NCBI RefSeq assembly: GCF_014062315.1
Contig: NZ_JACGLT010000001.1
Location: forward strand, 248,001 to 312,000
DNA length: 64,000 nt
Direction: 5' to 3'
Source: Gelidibacter maritimus
GTDB lineage: Bacteria; Bacteroidota; Bacteroidia; Flavobacteriales; Flavobacteriaceae
Positions 19,298 to 30,100 of this stretch are shown here, in pieces; the stretch's first letter is position 1, and every line of letters starts with the position of its first letter. The translations under genes were made by a program, and so were the position numbers. The notes below the pieces were generated by a model. It was not told the origin of the DNA and searched no databases. It was given only the letters and a program-made list of their open reading frames with translations.

Positions 19298-20749
19298 ATG
19301 AATTGGATAATATTTGCAGAAATTGCTTACGCACTTTTAGTAATTATCGTTATTTTAAGAGTGCTACTTGATACGCGGAGTAGCACAAAAGCATTGGCCT
19401 ATATCCTTTTTATCATCTTTGTTCCGTTTATCGGAATGATATTTTATTTTTCTGTTGGCATCAATTACCGCAAGCGAAAGCTGTATTCAAAAAAGATTGT
19501 TGACGATGAGCCGTTTCGAAAAAGTATTAAGGAGCGTATGAATATTTATTCGGAATCTATAAGTAATTCCGGATTGGTAGCATCAGAATATCAGAATCTT
19601 TCTGAATTTATCCTTCGTTCAGGATTTAGTCCGCTCACGGCAAATAACAAAGTGAAACTACTGGTTAATGGAGAGGAAAAATTCCCAGAATTATTAAAAG
19701 CCTTAGAAAATGCGAAATCGCACATTCATATAGAGTATTATATTTATGAAGACGACATTACAGGAAACGCGGTGGCAGACGTTTTGATTAAAAAAGCGCG
19801 AGAAGGTGTAGAAGTACGTTTTATGTATGATGATTTTGGTAGTCGTCTTGGTAAAGCCTTCATCCAGAAATTGGAAGATGCGGGTGTTCAAACCGTTCCA
19901 TTTTATAAAATTATCTGGTATGCTTTTGCCAACCGACTCAATTATCGGAATCATCGGAAAATAATAATTATTGATGGCACGGTCGGATTTATTGGAGGCA
20001 TTAATATGAGTGATAGGTATCGGAATGATTTTCAGACAGACAATCACTTATATTGGCGTGACACCCATTTGATGATTGAGGGACAGGCAACCGCTTATTT
20101 GCAGTATTTATTTTTATGCGATTGGAATTTTTGTAGTCCAATGCGTTTTGACTACAGTAAGGTTTATTTTCCTGACCAAACCAAACATGAAATAATAGAC
20201 AATGATGTAGTACAGATTGCTGCTTCAGGTCCGGATAGTCCACAGCCCGTCATTTTCTATTCGTTATTGGAGGCCATTGGCTCAGCTAAGAAAAGAATTT
20301 ATATTGCAAGTCCGTATTTCATTCCAGGTGAAAGTTTAATGGATGTCTTAATCATTGCTGTTCAGAGCGGTTTAGACGTTAAAATTATAATTCCTGGAAA
20401 ATCGGATTCTAAGATGGTCGATGCCGCAGCACGGGCTTACTATACCGAATTGCTTCAGTTTGGCGCTAAAATTTATAAATACAACAAAGGGTTTATACAC
20501 GCAAAAACGATGGTTATTGATGATAATTTAGCTATCGTCGGATCGGCCAACATGGATTACAGAAGTTTTGATCTCAATTTTGAAGTCAATGCGATGGTTT
20601 ACAGCAAGGAGGTAACGAAACAGCTTACTGCAGTATTTGATGAAGATTTGAATGATTCAGAACTCATCGATGCGGAAGCGTGGCTCAGACGTCCCAAATA
20701 CATGAAATTATGGGAACGGATGGTGCGATTATTATCACCTTTTCTTTAA
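19298..20749 (+). CDS. cls: Cardiolipin synthase (PLD superfamily)
   Basis: 483 residues. Two N-terminal membrane segments (about 1-20 and 35-55) precede two phospholipase D domains, each with an HKD motif: NHRKIIIIDGTVGFIGG near residue 220 and IHAKTMVIDDNLAIVGSANM near residue 402. Length and layout match bacterial cardiolipin synthase A (about 480 aa), which joins two phosphatidylglycerols at the inner membrane. Single gene behind the tmm terminator. Confidence 0.92.
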   Translation: MNWIIFAEIAYALLVIIVILRVLLDTRSSTKALAYILFIIFVPFIGMIFYFSVGINYRKRKLYSKKIVDDEPFRKSIKERMNIYSESISNSGLVASEYQNLSEFILRSGFSPLTANNKVKLLVNGEEKFPELLKALENAKSHIHIEYYIYEDDITGNAVADVLIKKAREGVEVRFMYDDFGSRLGKAFIQKLEDAGVQTVPFYKIIWYAFANRLNYRNHRKIIIIDGTVGFIGGINMSDRYRNDFQTDNHLYWRDTHLMIEGQATAYLQYLFLCDWNFCSPMRFDYSKVYFPDQTKHEIIDNDVVQIAASGPDSPQPVIFYSLLEAIGSAKKRIYIASPYFIPGESLMDVLIIAVQSGLDVKIIIPGKSDSKMVDAAARAYYTELLQFGAKIYKYNKGFIHAKTMVIDDNLAIVGSANMDYRSFDLNFEVNAMVYSKEVTKQLTAVFDEDLNDSELIDAEAWLRRPKYMKLWERMVRLLSPFL

Positions 20750-20958
20750 TTTTATACCTCTTTTGATATTAAGTTCTGTTGGTAAAACACTAAGCTTTTT
20801 AACGCAATAGGGGCGTTTAAGAGTTTAGAAGCCCCTGGGATCCGTTCGGTCAGCACAAGCAGGCAAGTCTTTTTAGTAGGTAAGCTTTGGTTTATTGAAG
20901 TAGCGGTAAATAACTGAAATATAATCATTTAATAGATTACACTAATAAATAGGAAACA

Positions 20959-21705
20959 ATGAAAAATTTAGAAAATCATGTAGTTATCATTACCGGCGGA
21001 GCGGCTGGAATAGGAGGAGCTATCACGACGGTGTTGACAGAGAGAGGTGCCTCTGTAGTAGCTGTAGATCTTAACGAAGTAGCAGGTAAGGAAAAGGAAG
21101 CATCAAATCCCACACAGATTGCATTTTTAAAAGGAGACATTTCTAAGGAATCCGTGGCTAAGGAGGCCGTTGACATGGCTATTTCCAAATTTGGTAAGTT
21201 GACGGGCGTGGTCAATAATGCACACGCTTCCCGCCAAAAACCCTTAATGGAATTAACTGAAGAGGATTGGGCATTATCTATGGATACAGGACTGACTGGC
21301 ACGTTAAATTTTATGAAAGCCGCGTATCCTGAGCTAAAAAAATCGGGAGGTGCCATTGTAAATTTTGGATCTGGTGCCGGTTTATTAGGTCAAAAAAATC
21401 AAGCGAGTTATGCCGCAGCAAAAGAAGCCATCCGCGGATTGTCTCGTGTGGCAGCCAATGAGTGGGCAGAAGATGCTATACGAGTCAATGTTGTTTGTCC
21501 GTTGGCGTTTACCGAAGGTGTTGCAAAATGGAAAGAAGCCCATCCTGAACAATATGAGGAGGTAGCAAGTAAAAACCCAATGAACCGTTTTGGCGACCCA
21601 CAAAAAGATATTGCTCCCATAGTAGCATTTCTATTAAGTGACGACAGCCAGTACATGACTGGTCAGACCCTTATGGCAGATGGCGGCGATATAAAATTGA
21701 CCTAA
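20959..21705 (+). CDS. SDR-family oxidoreductase
   Basis: 248 residues. TGGAAGIGGA (11-20), VAVDLNE (NAD-type Asp), NNAHASRQ as an altered NNAG, catalytic Ser in NFGSGAG, YAAAKEA (Tyr/Lys), and the C-terminal YMTGQTLMADGG. A classical SDR with unknown substrate. The NNAH in place of NNAG is unusual but seen in divergent SDRs. It is followed after 68 bp by the NDH-2 gene and may be co-transcribed with it. Confidence 0.85.
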   Translation: MKNLENHVVIITGGAAGIGGAITTVLTERGASVVAVDLNEVAGKEKEASNPTQIAFLKGDISKESVAKEAVDMAISKFGKLTGVVNNAHASRQKPLMELTEEDWALSMDTGLTGTLNFMKAAYPELKKSGGAIVNFGSGAGLLGQKNQASYAAAKEAIRGLSRVAANEWAEDAIRVNVVCPLAFTEGVAKWKEAHPEQYEEVASKNPMNRFGDPQKDIAPIVAFLLSDDSQYMTGQTLMADGGDIKLT

Positions 21706-21773
21706 TACGGCATTGATTTAGAGGGTTTTGAAAGTTTAATGCTCTAAAAATTATGCTTAAAACAAAATAAGAC

Positions 21774-23066
21774 ATGCAAGAAAAACATATCATCATTATT
21801 GGAGGTGGATTTGCGGGGGTAAATTTGGCAAAACAAATGGGCAATAAAAAGGGGCTCAGAGTTACTTTGGTGGATCGAAATAACTATAATTTTTTTCCGC
21901 CTTTATTGTATCAGGTTTCTACGGGAATGTTGGATATATCAAGCATATCCATACCTTTTCGAACCCTTTTTATAGGTTACAAAAATTTATTTTTTAGAAT
22001 TGGTGAATTTGAGGCTATAGTGCCAGATCAAAACAAAGTTGTCCTTTCTACTGGAGCAATGCATTATGATGCTTTGGTTTTTGCGACAGGTACAGAAAGC
22101 AATTATTTTGGCATGGAGAATATTGAAAAGAATGCGTTGCCTATGAAAACGGTCAATGATGCCATAAAATTGAGAAACTACCTCCTTATGGAAGGTGAAA
22201 GATACACTTATTGTACTGATGAGGCCGAAAAACGTAAAATGCGAAATATCGTGATTTCTGGTGCGGGACCATCTGGGGTTGAAATTGCTGGTATGATTGC
22301 AGAAATGCGTAAGCGAAAGCTGAAGGAAATTTACCCAGAATTGGAAAATGAGCGTCTAAATATTTATTTGGTTGATGGCGCACCAACGGTTTTACCACCA
22401 ATGAGTGAGAAATCGCAAAAATATACTCTGAAAATCCTAAAACAATTGGGCGTCATTGTGAAGTTGAACACTATGGTTTCTGATTATAAAGATGACAAAG
22501 TGTTTTTCAAAGATGGCAAGACCATTGAGACGAAAACCTTGATTTGGACTGCAGGCGTTACCGCTTTAAAGTTTAAGGGGCTTTCGGAAGCCAGTTATGA
22601 TAAGAGCAACCGAATTAAAGTTGACGCCTACAATAAAGTGATTCATACTGATAACATTTATGCTATTGGTGATACCTGTATCCAGACTACAGATCCTAAT
22701 TTTCCCGACGGACACCCACAGTTGGGAAGTGTGGCGCAACAGCAAGGGAAAGCCTTGGGGGCCAATTTTGTAGCCATGGCCAAAAATGACGAGCTTAAAC
22801 CCTTTAGATATAACGATAAAGGCGCCATGGCCATTATTGGCGATCAGAAGGCAGTGGCGGACATGACCTTCCCAAAAATAATTCTTACGGGTTGGTTGGC
22901 TTGGTTTTCATGGTTGTTTGTGCATTTATTTTTATTGGTTAGTTACAGAAACCAATTCAGAACATTTTGGAATTGGTTCAATGCCTATCTGGGAAAAGGG
23001 CAGTCTCAAGGTATTATGATAGGAAAATTTCCAAAAGATGCGCCTTTAACTAAAAAAAAGTGTTAA
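21774..23066 (+). CDS. ndh: Type II NADH dehydrogenase (NDH-2)
   Basis: 430 residues. FAD-binding IIGGGFAGVNLAKQM at the N-terminus, VFATGTESNYFGM, the second dinucleotide motif VISGAGPSGVEIAGMIAEM, IYAIGDTC, and HPQLGSVAQQQGKALG of the quinone-site region. The C-terminus carries a hydrophobic segment (LAWFSWLFVHLFLLVSYRN) for membrane association. This is the single-subunit rotenone-insensitive NADH:quinone oxidoreductase, which passes electrons to menaquinone without pumping protons. Its products can feed the cytochrome bd oxidase encoded at 41-44 kb. Confidence 0.88.
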   Translation: MQEKHIIIIGGGFAGVNLAKQMGNKKGLRVTLVDRNNYNFFPPLLYQVSTGMLDISSISIPFRTLFIGYKNLFFRIGEFEAIVPDQNKVVLSTGAMHYDALVFATGTESNYFGMENIEKNALPMKTVNDAIKLRNYLLMEGERYTYCTDEAEKRKMRNIVISGAGPSGVEIAGMIAEMRKRKLKEIYPELENERLNIYLVDGAPTVLPPMSEKSQKYTLKILKQLGVIVKLNTMVSDYKDDKVFFKDGKTIETKTLIWTAGVTALKFKGLSEASYDKSNRIKVDAYNKVIHTDNIYAIGDTCIQTTDPNFPDGHPQLGSVAQQQGKALGANFVAMAKNDELKPFRYNDKGAMAIIGDQKAVADMTFPKIILTGWLAWFSWLFVHLFLLVSYRNQFRTFWNWFNAYLGKGQSQGIMIGKFPKDAPLTKKKC

Positions 23067-23154
23067 ACGCAGAACATTTCCGGTAATAAATCCGAGAAAT
23101 CAAAATTTTTCAAAAAATCAATTCCCGTTTTTTAGCTTTTTTACGTTGAAAGTG

Positions 23155-23162
23155 TATCTTTG
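23155..23162 (+). promoter_or_regulatory. -7 promoter element of nhaA
   Basis: TATCTTTG is a perfect TAnnTTTG match. It overlaps the upstream ATG at 23160, so that ATG cannot be the translation start if this promoter is used. It supports the start at 23199. No clear TTG at -33. Confidence 0.45.
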
Positions 23163-23198
23163 GAGGACTATATACATTTCAAAGTCTATTACGTGTCG

Positions 23199-24509
23199 AT
23201 GATAAAAAAACTAATCGTTACCCCACTCCAGAAATTTGTTAAAATTGAAAGTTTTAGTGGTATCTTATTGATGATTGCTACCATTATTGCACTTGCATGG
23301 GCAAATTCGCCTTTCGGTGAATCTTATCGAGAAATTTGGCAGTATGATATTGGTATAATTACCAATTCATTTGAATTTTCACTTCCTGCTGTCTTATGGG
23401 TTAATGATGGGTTGATGGCAATCTTCTTTTTTCTGATCGGATTGGAAATCAAGCGTGAATTAGTCATTGGCGAATTGAATACGACCAAAAAGATAGCCTT
23501 TCCACTCGTTGGTGCATTGGGCGGCATGGTGATTCCTGTGAGCTTATTTTTGTTGTTGAACCAGAATCCGGAGACGGTAAAAGGATGGGGTATTCCTATG
23601 GCAACAGATATTGCCTTTTCTTTGGCTATACTGAACGTTATAGGAAAGCGGGTGCCTTTAAGCTTAAAAATATTCCTTACCGCTTTTGCTATAGTTGATG
23701 ATATTGGTGCTGTTTTGGTCATTGCACTGTTTTATAGTGGAAGCCTTAATACAACACTGTTATTAATTGCATTGCTTTTATTAGGTGTTTTATATCTGAT
23801 CTCCTACAAAGGCTATTATTCAAAATACACCATGCTGATCTTAGGCGTCGCTATTTGGTTCCTGTTTTATTTTGCCGGCATACACCCTACAGTAGCTGGT
23901 ATCATGTTGGCCTTTTCGGTACCAATCAGACAGAAAATAGACACCTCTACATTCTTACAACATTTGAATATTGTTTATAAGGATATTAAAAATTCAATTG
24001 TCCTCCAGCAACCGATACTTTCTAATGAGCAATTGGAAAACATCAATGATTTACAAGATTGGACAGCAAAATTCAGATCGCCTTTACAAAATTTAGAACG
24101 CAGTTTGCACGGTTGGGTCGCCTATTTTATTATTCCAATTTTCGCACTTGCCAATGCAGGGGTTATGATTGATAGCTCAGTAGAACTGGATACAGCCTTA
24201 GTAATAAACATTGTATTAGCCTTAATTGTTGGAAAGAGCGTTGGAGTTACATCCTTTGTCCTGTTGGCTAAAAAGATTAAAATCATTGAAGTACCAAGCG
24301 ATATAAACTTCAAGCAGATTGTAGGTGTTTCATTTTTGGCTGGAATAGGATTTACGATGGCTATTTTTATTGCAAGTTTAGCTTTTGTTACCCATCCTGA
24401 ATATATCGATTCGGCCAAGATAGGTATTCTTATAGGATCATTTATCTCAGCTATTATCGGTTATACGCTACTAAAATTCGCTACTAAAAAACCGCCTGAA
24501 GCAGTCTGA
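23199..24509 (+). CDS. nhaA: Na+/H+ antiporter NhaA
   Basis: About 436 residues from the chosen ATG at 23199 (MIKKLIVTPLQKFVKIESFSG); an in-frame ATG at 23160 lies inside a promoter element. About 12 membrane segments. MATDIAFSLAIL carries the Asp matching Asp133, and AIVDDIGAVLVIALF the Asp pair matching Asp163/164 of E. coli NhaA, so the ion site is intact. There is an insert of about 45 residues between helices (roughly 280-325, QHLNIVYKDIKN...), seen in many Bacteroidota NhaA. It exports Na+ in exchange for H+, fitting a marine life style. Confidence 0.93.
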   Translation: MIKKLIVTPLQKFVKIESFSGILLMIATIIALAWANSPFGESYREIWQYDIGIITNSFEFSLPAVLWVNDGLMAIFFFLIGLEIKRELVIGELNTTKKIAFPLVGALGGMVIPVSLFLLLNQNPETVKGWGIPMATDIAFSLAILNVIGKRVPLSLKIFLTAFAIVDDIGAVLVIALFYSGSLNTTLLLIALLLLGVLYLISYKGYYSKYTMLILGVAIWFLFYFAGIHPTVAGIMLAFSVPIRQKIDTSTFLQHLNIVYKDIKNSIVLQQPILSNEQLENINDLQDWTAKFRSPLQNLERSLHGWVAYFIIPIFALANAGVMIDSSVELDTALVINIVLALIVGKSVGVTSFVLLAKKIKIIEVPSDINFKQIVGVSFLAGIGFTMAIFIASLAFVTHPEYIDSAKIGILIGSFISAIIGYTLLKFATKKPPEAV

Positions 24510-24654
24510 TATTTCCATTACTGGTAAAAGAGGAAGCATGGTGCTTTGTAAAGTTATTTAAGTTTTATCTACAACTATCACAGTAACTTGTGGGGTAAAA
24601 TCAATCTTTTTATTGAGCCTTTATCATGCCTTTTAATTTCAGAAAGAGTATTCC

Positions 24655-25770
24655 ATGACAGAATTTTTTGAAACATACCGATCGCATATAATCTATGGGG
24701 CAGTTGTACTTACAACTATAACCATACTTCTTGTCCTTACAAATGTCATCAGTAACTGGTTGCTTAGAAGGAAGTCCACTAACGCCACTCATGTTCCTGT
24801 AAAGCCGTTAAAGATTTTAAAACGAACCTTAAACACAATTTGGTTGGTTTTAGGGATTCTTGCCCTTAGCTTTATTTTTGTTGAAAAAGAAAAAGATACA
24901 GCCAACTTAAAGGCTTATTTTAAATTAGCAAGTTACTTAGGAGTTGTTGCAGTGGCAACCATTGTCTCTGCCACCTTAGTTAATTTGTGGTTTAAAAGAA
25001 AAATAGAAGAAAAAATTGTCTATCAGTATGACCCTACCAGTTATAAGTTTTTACGTTATGTAGCAGTATTCTTGATTTGTTTTGTCGGCATTCTTTTCGG
25101 TCTATTAGCCTTCCCTTCACTGAAAGGGGTAGCTCAAACAGCATTGGGTGGTGCAGGTGTGTTGGCAATAATTGCCGGTGTAGCGTCGCAGGAGGCGCTA
25201 TCCAACTTAGTGGGTGGCGTATTTATTATATCCTTTAAGCCTTTTAAGATTGGGGACGTTATTAAAGTGACGGACACTATGGTAGGCACCGTAACAGATA
25301 TTACTTTACGTCATACCGTGATCAGAAACTTTGAAAACAAAATGATTGTAATACCAAATGCTGTAATCAATAAGGAAAGGTTGATCAATTTTGATTTAGG
25401 CGATGCGAGATGTTGCGAACATATTGAAATGGGAATTTCTTATGATAGCGATATAGATCTTGCAAAAAAGATCTTACAAGAAGAGTGTGAAAAACATCCT
25501 TTAATTTTGGATAACCGCTCTGAGATTGAGAAGAAAGATGGATTGCCAATGGTGAGAACAGCACTTACCAAAATAAATGATTCTACGCTAACCATAAGGG
25601 CATGGGCGTGGTCAAGAAACTTTTCGGATTCCTTTGCTTTGAAGTGCGATGTATTTGAAAGTACATTTAAACGCTTTGGCGCATCCAATATAGAACTAGC
25701 TTATCCTACACGAACAATTTATATGACCAATGCTAAGGAAAAGCTAGTGGAAACGCCCATAAATGAATAG
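24655..25770 (+). CDS. Small-conductance mechanosensitive channel, MscS family
   Basis: 371 residues: four N-terminal hydrophobic segments, with the pore-lining helix GGAGVLAIIAGVASQEALSN, then the MscS signature GGVFIISFKPFKIGDVI and the beta domain (TDTMVGTVTDITLRHTVIRN, FENKMIVIPNAVI). It opens on membrane tension to release solutes during hypo-osmotic shock. It ends 14 bp from the convergent rhodanese gene. Confidence 0.9.
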   Translation: MTEFFETYRSHIIYGAVVLTTITILLVLTNVISNWLLRRKSTNATHVPVKPLKILKRTLNTIWLVLGILALSFIFVEKEKDTANLKAYFKLASYLGVVAVATIVSATLVNLWFKRKIEEKIVYQYDPTSYKFLRYVAVFLICFVGILFGLLAFPSLKGVAQTALGGAGVLAIIAGVASQEALSNLVGGVFIISFKPFKIGDVIKVTDTMVGTVTDITLRHTVIRNFENKMIVIPNAVINKERLINFDLGDARCCEHIEMGISYDSDIDLAKKILQEECEKHPLILDNRSEIEKKDGLPMVRTALTKINDSTLTIRAWAWSRNFSDSFALKCDVFESTFKRFGASNIELAYPTRTIYMTNAKEKLVETPINE

Positions 25771-25784
25771 ACGATTTCTAAAAT

Positions 25785-26159
25785 CTATTCATAATTTAAA
25801 TAGCCGCCTTTCAAATCGTAAATAATATCAAATCCCATTTCTGACAATTTCTTTGCAGCTTTTTGACTTCTATTGCCACTTCTGCAGTAGATATAAAGTG
25901 GTTCATCTTTGTCGAAACTGTCAAATTTATCACTGAAATCATCAGATAAAAAATCAATGTTCACTGCGTTTTGAATATGTCCATCATTATACTCTTCTGG
26001 TGTTCTGACATCAATTAATTGAACGTTTCCATTAGAAATATCTTCTTTAAATGAAGGGGCAGTCAAAATGACCATATGCTCCGTAGAATTTTTATTTTGG
26101 TTTTTACAAGAAAAACTGAGTATAAGAATGAGAAGCGTTAAGAGAATTGAATTTTTCAT
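25785..26159 (-). CDS. Rhodanese-domain lipoprotein
   Basis: 124 residues. Lipoprotein signal (LLTLLILILSFSC), then one rhodanese domain: IDVRTPEEYNDGHIQNAVNID and the active-site loop YIYCRSGNRSQKA with the persulfide-forming Cys. It probably sits in the periplasm or on the membrane and transfers sulfane sulfur. It lies downstream of the RND/DUF2892 operon but behind a terminator (26448-26486), so it is likely a separate transcript. Confidence 0.88.
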   Translation of the reverse strand: MKNSILLTLLILILSFSCKNQNKNSTEHMVILTAPSFKEDISNGNVQLIDVRTPEEYNDGHIQNAVNIDFLSDDFSDKFDSFDKDEPLYIYCRSGNRSQKAAKKLSEMGFDIIYDLKGGYLNYE

Positions 26160-26562
26160 AACTACAATTATTTATTAGAAGTAAACCTTGGACATCTTAT
26201 TGCGAGTAATGCCTTTAAAATAATTCCGAGGTATCTATCTGCAAAAGTATTAATTTTTGATGAGCTCTCTTTGCATATATAAAGGAATTCATCATATAAC
26301 AAGATAATTTTTCACCATTAAAAGCTGCTTGCCTGTGTAAAATACAGAATGCTTTTAGATGAGATTTTAGGTAATTTTTAGATGATCACTTCTATATAGA
26401 ACTTATCTGTCGCATTATAGGTTTCTATTAGAGAATCAAAAATGCAAAAAAGCGCTAACTTACGATCCGTGTGTGTTAGCGCTTTTGGCTATTAAAACTG
26501 ATTAAAATTTGAATGTTTTCCGATAATTGGACACCTTCGTTTTTTTTTTTAAACATAAGATT
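26160..26562. other. Intergenic region between rhodanese and DUF2892 genes
   Basis: 403 bp, AT-rich. It contains the terminator at 26448-26486 and must hold the promoter of the rhodanese gene. No ORF or RNA gene was recognised. Confidence 0.5.
26448..26486 (-). terminator. Terminator of the RND operon
   Basis: A 12-bp perfect stem AAAAGCGCTAAC (26448-26459) with 26475-26486 and a 15-nt loop. Read on the minus strand it is followed by a run of T, so it ends transcription behind the DUF2892 gene. Confidence 0.85.
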
Positions 26563-26787
26563 TTAATTAACTTTTTTGTTCGGAACGGAGCAAGTAATTC
26601 CCGAATTTTTAATTCCCAACTTTTGTAAAATGGTTTCCAATAAGCACCATTTAGTAAATGCCGATTGGATTAAATTAACTCCGATGAATACTGTAAGCCA
26701 CATCCAATTTGGATTGACGTAAACAGTGAGTACAACACTTAATAATACCATTGTACCTACGATAACTCTAAAATATGTATTTAGCAT
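26563..26787 (-). CDS. DUF2892 (YgaP-like) membrane protein
   Basis: 74 residues with two closely spaced membrane segments (YFRVIVGTMVLLSVVLTVY and MWLTVFIGVNLIQSAFT) followed by KWCLLETILQKLGIK, the DUF2892 signature also found fused to rhodanese in YgaP. The conserved Cys of KWCLLE is present. It is the last gene of the RND operon, 19 bp behind the PII-like gene, and a separate rhodanese lipoprotein gene follows, recreating the YgaP pair as two proteins. Confidence 0.85.
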   Translation of the reverse strand: MLNTYFRVIVGTMVLLSVVLTVYVNPNWMWLTVFIGVNLIQSAFTKWCLLETILQKLGIKNSGITCSVPNKKVN

Positions 26788-26806
26788 TTTATTTGATTTT
26801 TTAAGT

Positions 26807-27112
26807 TTAAATATGTCTTTCTATTGGAACCACAACTGCTCTTACCGCATTGCTGGTTTCTAATTTTGAATTGAAGTCTGCTATGGCATTGAATAAATAG
26901 TCAATGTTTTCATCTTCTGTAAATGAGAAAAATAAACGCGACTCATTACTGAACTTTTCGCTGGCAAACCAACTTGAAGTCATTACAACAGACGATCCAT
27001 TCTTGTATCCGTCAATATCAGAACTACTAAAGTTGTGAATATTCGCATTTTTGAAGAGCCTTAGAACATCTTTTCTAAACTCCTCGACCGAGGTAACGAT
27101 TACTAATTTCAT
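26807..27112 (-). CDS. Small PII-like (ferredoxin-fold) protein of the RND operon
   Basis: 101 residues, soluble, no signal. The pattern beta (MKLVIVTS) - helix (EEFRKDVLRLFKNA) - beta - beta (SRLFFSFTE) - helix (YLFNAIADFNSKL) - beta (VRAVVVPIERHI) fits the ferredoxin-like/PII-like fold seen in small proteins encoded beside RND pumps. Function is unknown; by analogy it may sense or regulate the pump. It lies 66 bp behind the pump gene, separated by a small hairpin. The fold is inferred from the strand pattern only. Confidence 0.6.
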   Translation of the reverse strand: MKLVIVTSVEEFRKDVLRLFKNANIHNFSSSDIDGYKNGSSVVMTSSWFASEKFSNESRLFFSFTEDENIDYLFNAIADFNSKLETSNAVRAVVVPIERHI

Positions 27113-27155
27113 AATTTTTATTTTTAATTATATTGGAAATGTATGGCCAACCTAA

Positions 27156-27175
27156 GGACAGCTTGGTAGCTGTCC
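27156..27175 (-). repeat. Short hairpin between pump and PII-like genes
   Basis: A perfect 8-bp inverted repeat GGACAGCT / AGCTGTCC with loop TGGT. No T-run follows on the minus strand, so it is more likely an mRNA-stabilising or processing hairpin than a terminator. Confidence 0.5.
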
Positions 27176-27178
27176 CGA

Positions 27179-30100
27179 CTACGAATTATTTTTTTCAATC
27201 ATATAATACACCAATGGCACCACCAACAAGGTCAACACTGTGGACACGATAGTTCCTCCCATTAATGAGATTGCGAGTCCCTGAAAAATCGGGTCGAAAA
27301 GAATCACAAAGGCACCTATAACCACTGTTCCTGCTGTTAAGAGGATTGGTGTTGTTCTTACCGCACCTGCTTCAATAACGGCTTGTTTCAATGGCACACC
27401 ATCAGCAGTCCGTAAATTGATAAAGTCAATTAATAAGACCGAATTCCGCACCATAATCCCGGCCAATGCAATCATTCCAATAAATGAGGTTGCCGTAAAA
27501 AAGGCACCCATGATCCAGTGGCCTAGTATAATGCCTATTAAGGACAACGGAATGGCCACCATCATGACAATTGGTGCTTTAAAGTTTTGGAACCAGCCAA
27601 CAATCAGAATGTATATCAGAATTATGGCGCCTAAAAAGGCAATTCCTAAATCTCTGAATACCTCTAAGGTAATCTGCCACTCACCATCCCATTTCACCGT
27701 ATAATTATCTTCAAAATCGGGCTGACCTAAATACATTTCATTTAGTTCATAACCTTGTGGTAATGGAATCTCCTTTAGCTTGTCTTCCATACCCAAAATT
27801 GCGTAGGCAGGACTTTCTAAATCGCCAGCCATATCGGCCAGTACATAGACCACGCGTTTTTGGTTTTTACGATATATACTCTTATCAGCTATGGTTTTAT
27901 TAATAGTCACCAAATCGGCAATAGGGATCATATTTCCTTGATTGGATTTGACTTTCAACTGTGAAATATCCGAAATAGTGGATTTTTCCTTTTCATCCAA
28001 AGCCAGTATCAAGCCCACTTGATTGCTGGCATCCTCATCATACAAGGTGGTAATGGCATTGTTTGATAAGGCCATATTCATGGTATAGGTAATTTGCTGC
28101 GGTGCTACACCGTATAACATGGCTTTTTCCTTATTAATAACAAACTGGTATTCAGTTTGATCATCTTCAACCATCCAATCGATATCTACAACATCTTCCG
28201 TATTTCTCAGAATCTCTTGAATATGATCAGCAATCTTCATTTGCTCGTCATAATCTGGACCATAAACTTCAGCGACAATGGTGGACAGTACAGGAGGTCC
28301 TGGTGGAACTTCAACTAATTTTACATTGGCATTAAATTTATTCGCAATTTTTTGAATATCAGGACGTAGCAGTTTTGCCACATCATGACTTTGAGCTTTA
28401 CGATCATTTTTGTCAATTAAATTCACTTGAATATCCGCCATATTGCTGCCCCCTCGTAAATCGTAATGACGCACCAGGCCGTTAAAAGTAATAGGAGCGG
28501 AGGTTCCAATATAGTTCTGATAATTGACTACTTCTGGACGGGTGGATAGATACTGAGAGATTTCTTGAGCTACCATTCCGGTACGTTCCAAGGTGGTACC
28601 AGCAGGCATATCAATAACTACCTGGAATTCATTCTTGTTATCAAAAGGCAACATTTTTACAGCGACTGAATTCGTGAAGAACAATAACATTGTTCCAATC
28701 AACACTGCAAATGTCAACGTTAAAAACAACCAACGTTTTCCTTTGCTTTCTAATAAAGGCCCCTCTAATTTGTTATAGAGCTTATAAATAAAGGTTTCTT
28801 CCAATGGCTTTTCAACCTTTTCAACTTTCTCTTTCTTATCTTTTTCTCTTAAGAAAATATAACCCAAATAAGGGGTAATGGTCAATGCCACAAAAAGTGA
28901 TAAGATCATGGCAATAGAGGCTCCAATTGGCATAGGCGCCATATATGGGCCCATTAATCCGGATACAAAGGCCATAGGTAAGACAGAGGCGATCACGGTT
29001 AAGGTGGCCAAAATAGTTGGGTTTCCAACCTCATTAATGGCGTATAAAGCAGCCTGTTTAAACGGGAGGTGCTTCATCTTAAAGTGCCTGTGCATGTTTT
29101 CTGCAATAATAATGGAGTCATCCACCACAATTCCCGTTACGAACACCAAGGCGAAAAGTGTAATTCGGTTGAGAGTGTAATCCATCATATAGTAGCTTAG
29201 CAAGGTCAGGGCAAAGGTAATTGGCACTGATAAAAAGACGACCAATCCACCACGCCAGCCCATGGCAAGCATCACGACAAGTGTTACGGCAAATATAGAT
29301 CCTATCAGATGCCAGAGCAGTTCAGAGACCTTTTCCGAAGCTGTCTCGCCGTAGTTTCTGGTGATTTCAACGTGGACATCATCTGGAATTAAAGTGCTGC
29401 GCAAATGCTCTACTTTATCTATGATGACTTCAGCAATTTTCATGGCATCTGCACCTTTTCGTTTTGCAACGGAAATGGTCACTGCTGGATATTCTGATTT
29501 AAAATCCGAAGCTTTTTCACTGCCTTGTCCAAAGCCCAAACTCACATAATTCTGTGGGACTTCTGGGCCATCAATAATATCTGCAATTTGTTTTAAATAA
29601 ATTGGCTGATTTTGATGTACGCCAACCACGAGGTTTTCAACATCCGTAGCCGTTTTTAAAAACTTCCCTGTGTTTACAAGAAACTCCGTGTCGTTCTTAT
29701 CGAAACTTCCAGAGCTTAGTTGACTGTTGTTGGCTTTGATCATTTCAGAAACCGAAAGGAAATCCAAACCGCTTGAAGCCAATTTATCTTTATCGAGGAC
29801 GACGCGCAGTTGACGATCTCTCCCGCCGATTTTATGAGTGATAGCTACGTCATTTACTTTTTTTATCTCGCCTTCTAACTCTTGTGCTATTTGGCCCAAC
29901 TGGTAATCGTCGTAATTTTCACTCCACAAGGTTAAACCTAACATCGGTACATCATCAATGGCACGGGTTTTTACCAATGGAAATGTGACTCCTGCGGGCA
30001 TTTGATCCATGTGCCTATTGATCTCGTTGTATAATTTTACAAACGAACGCTCAATATCTTCACCCACATAAAATTGGACGATAACCATGCCTTGCTCTTT

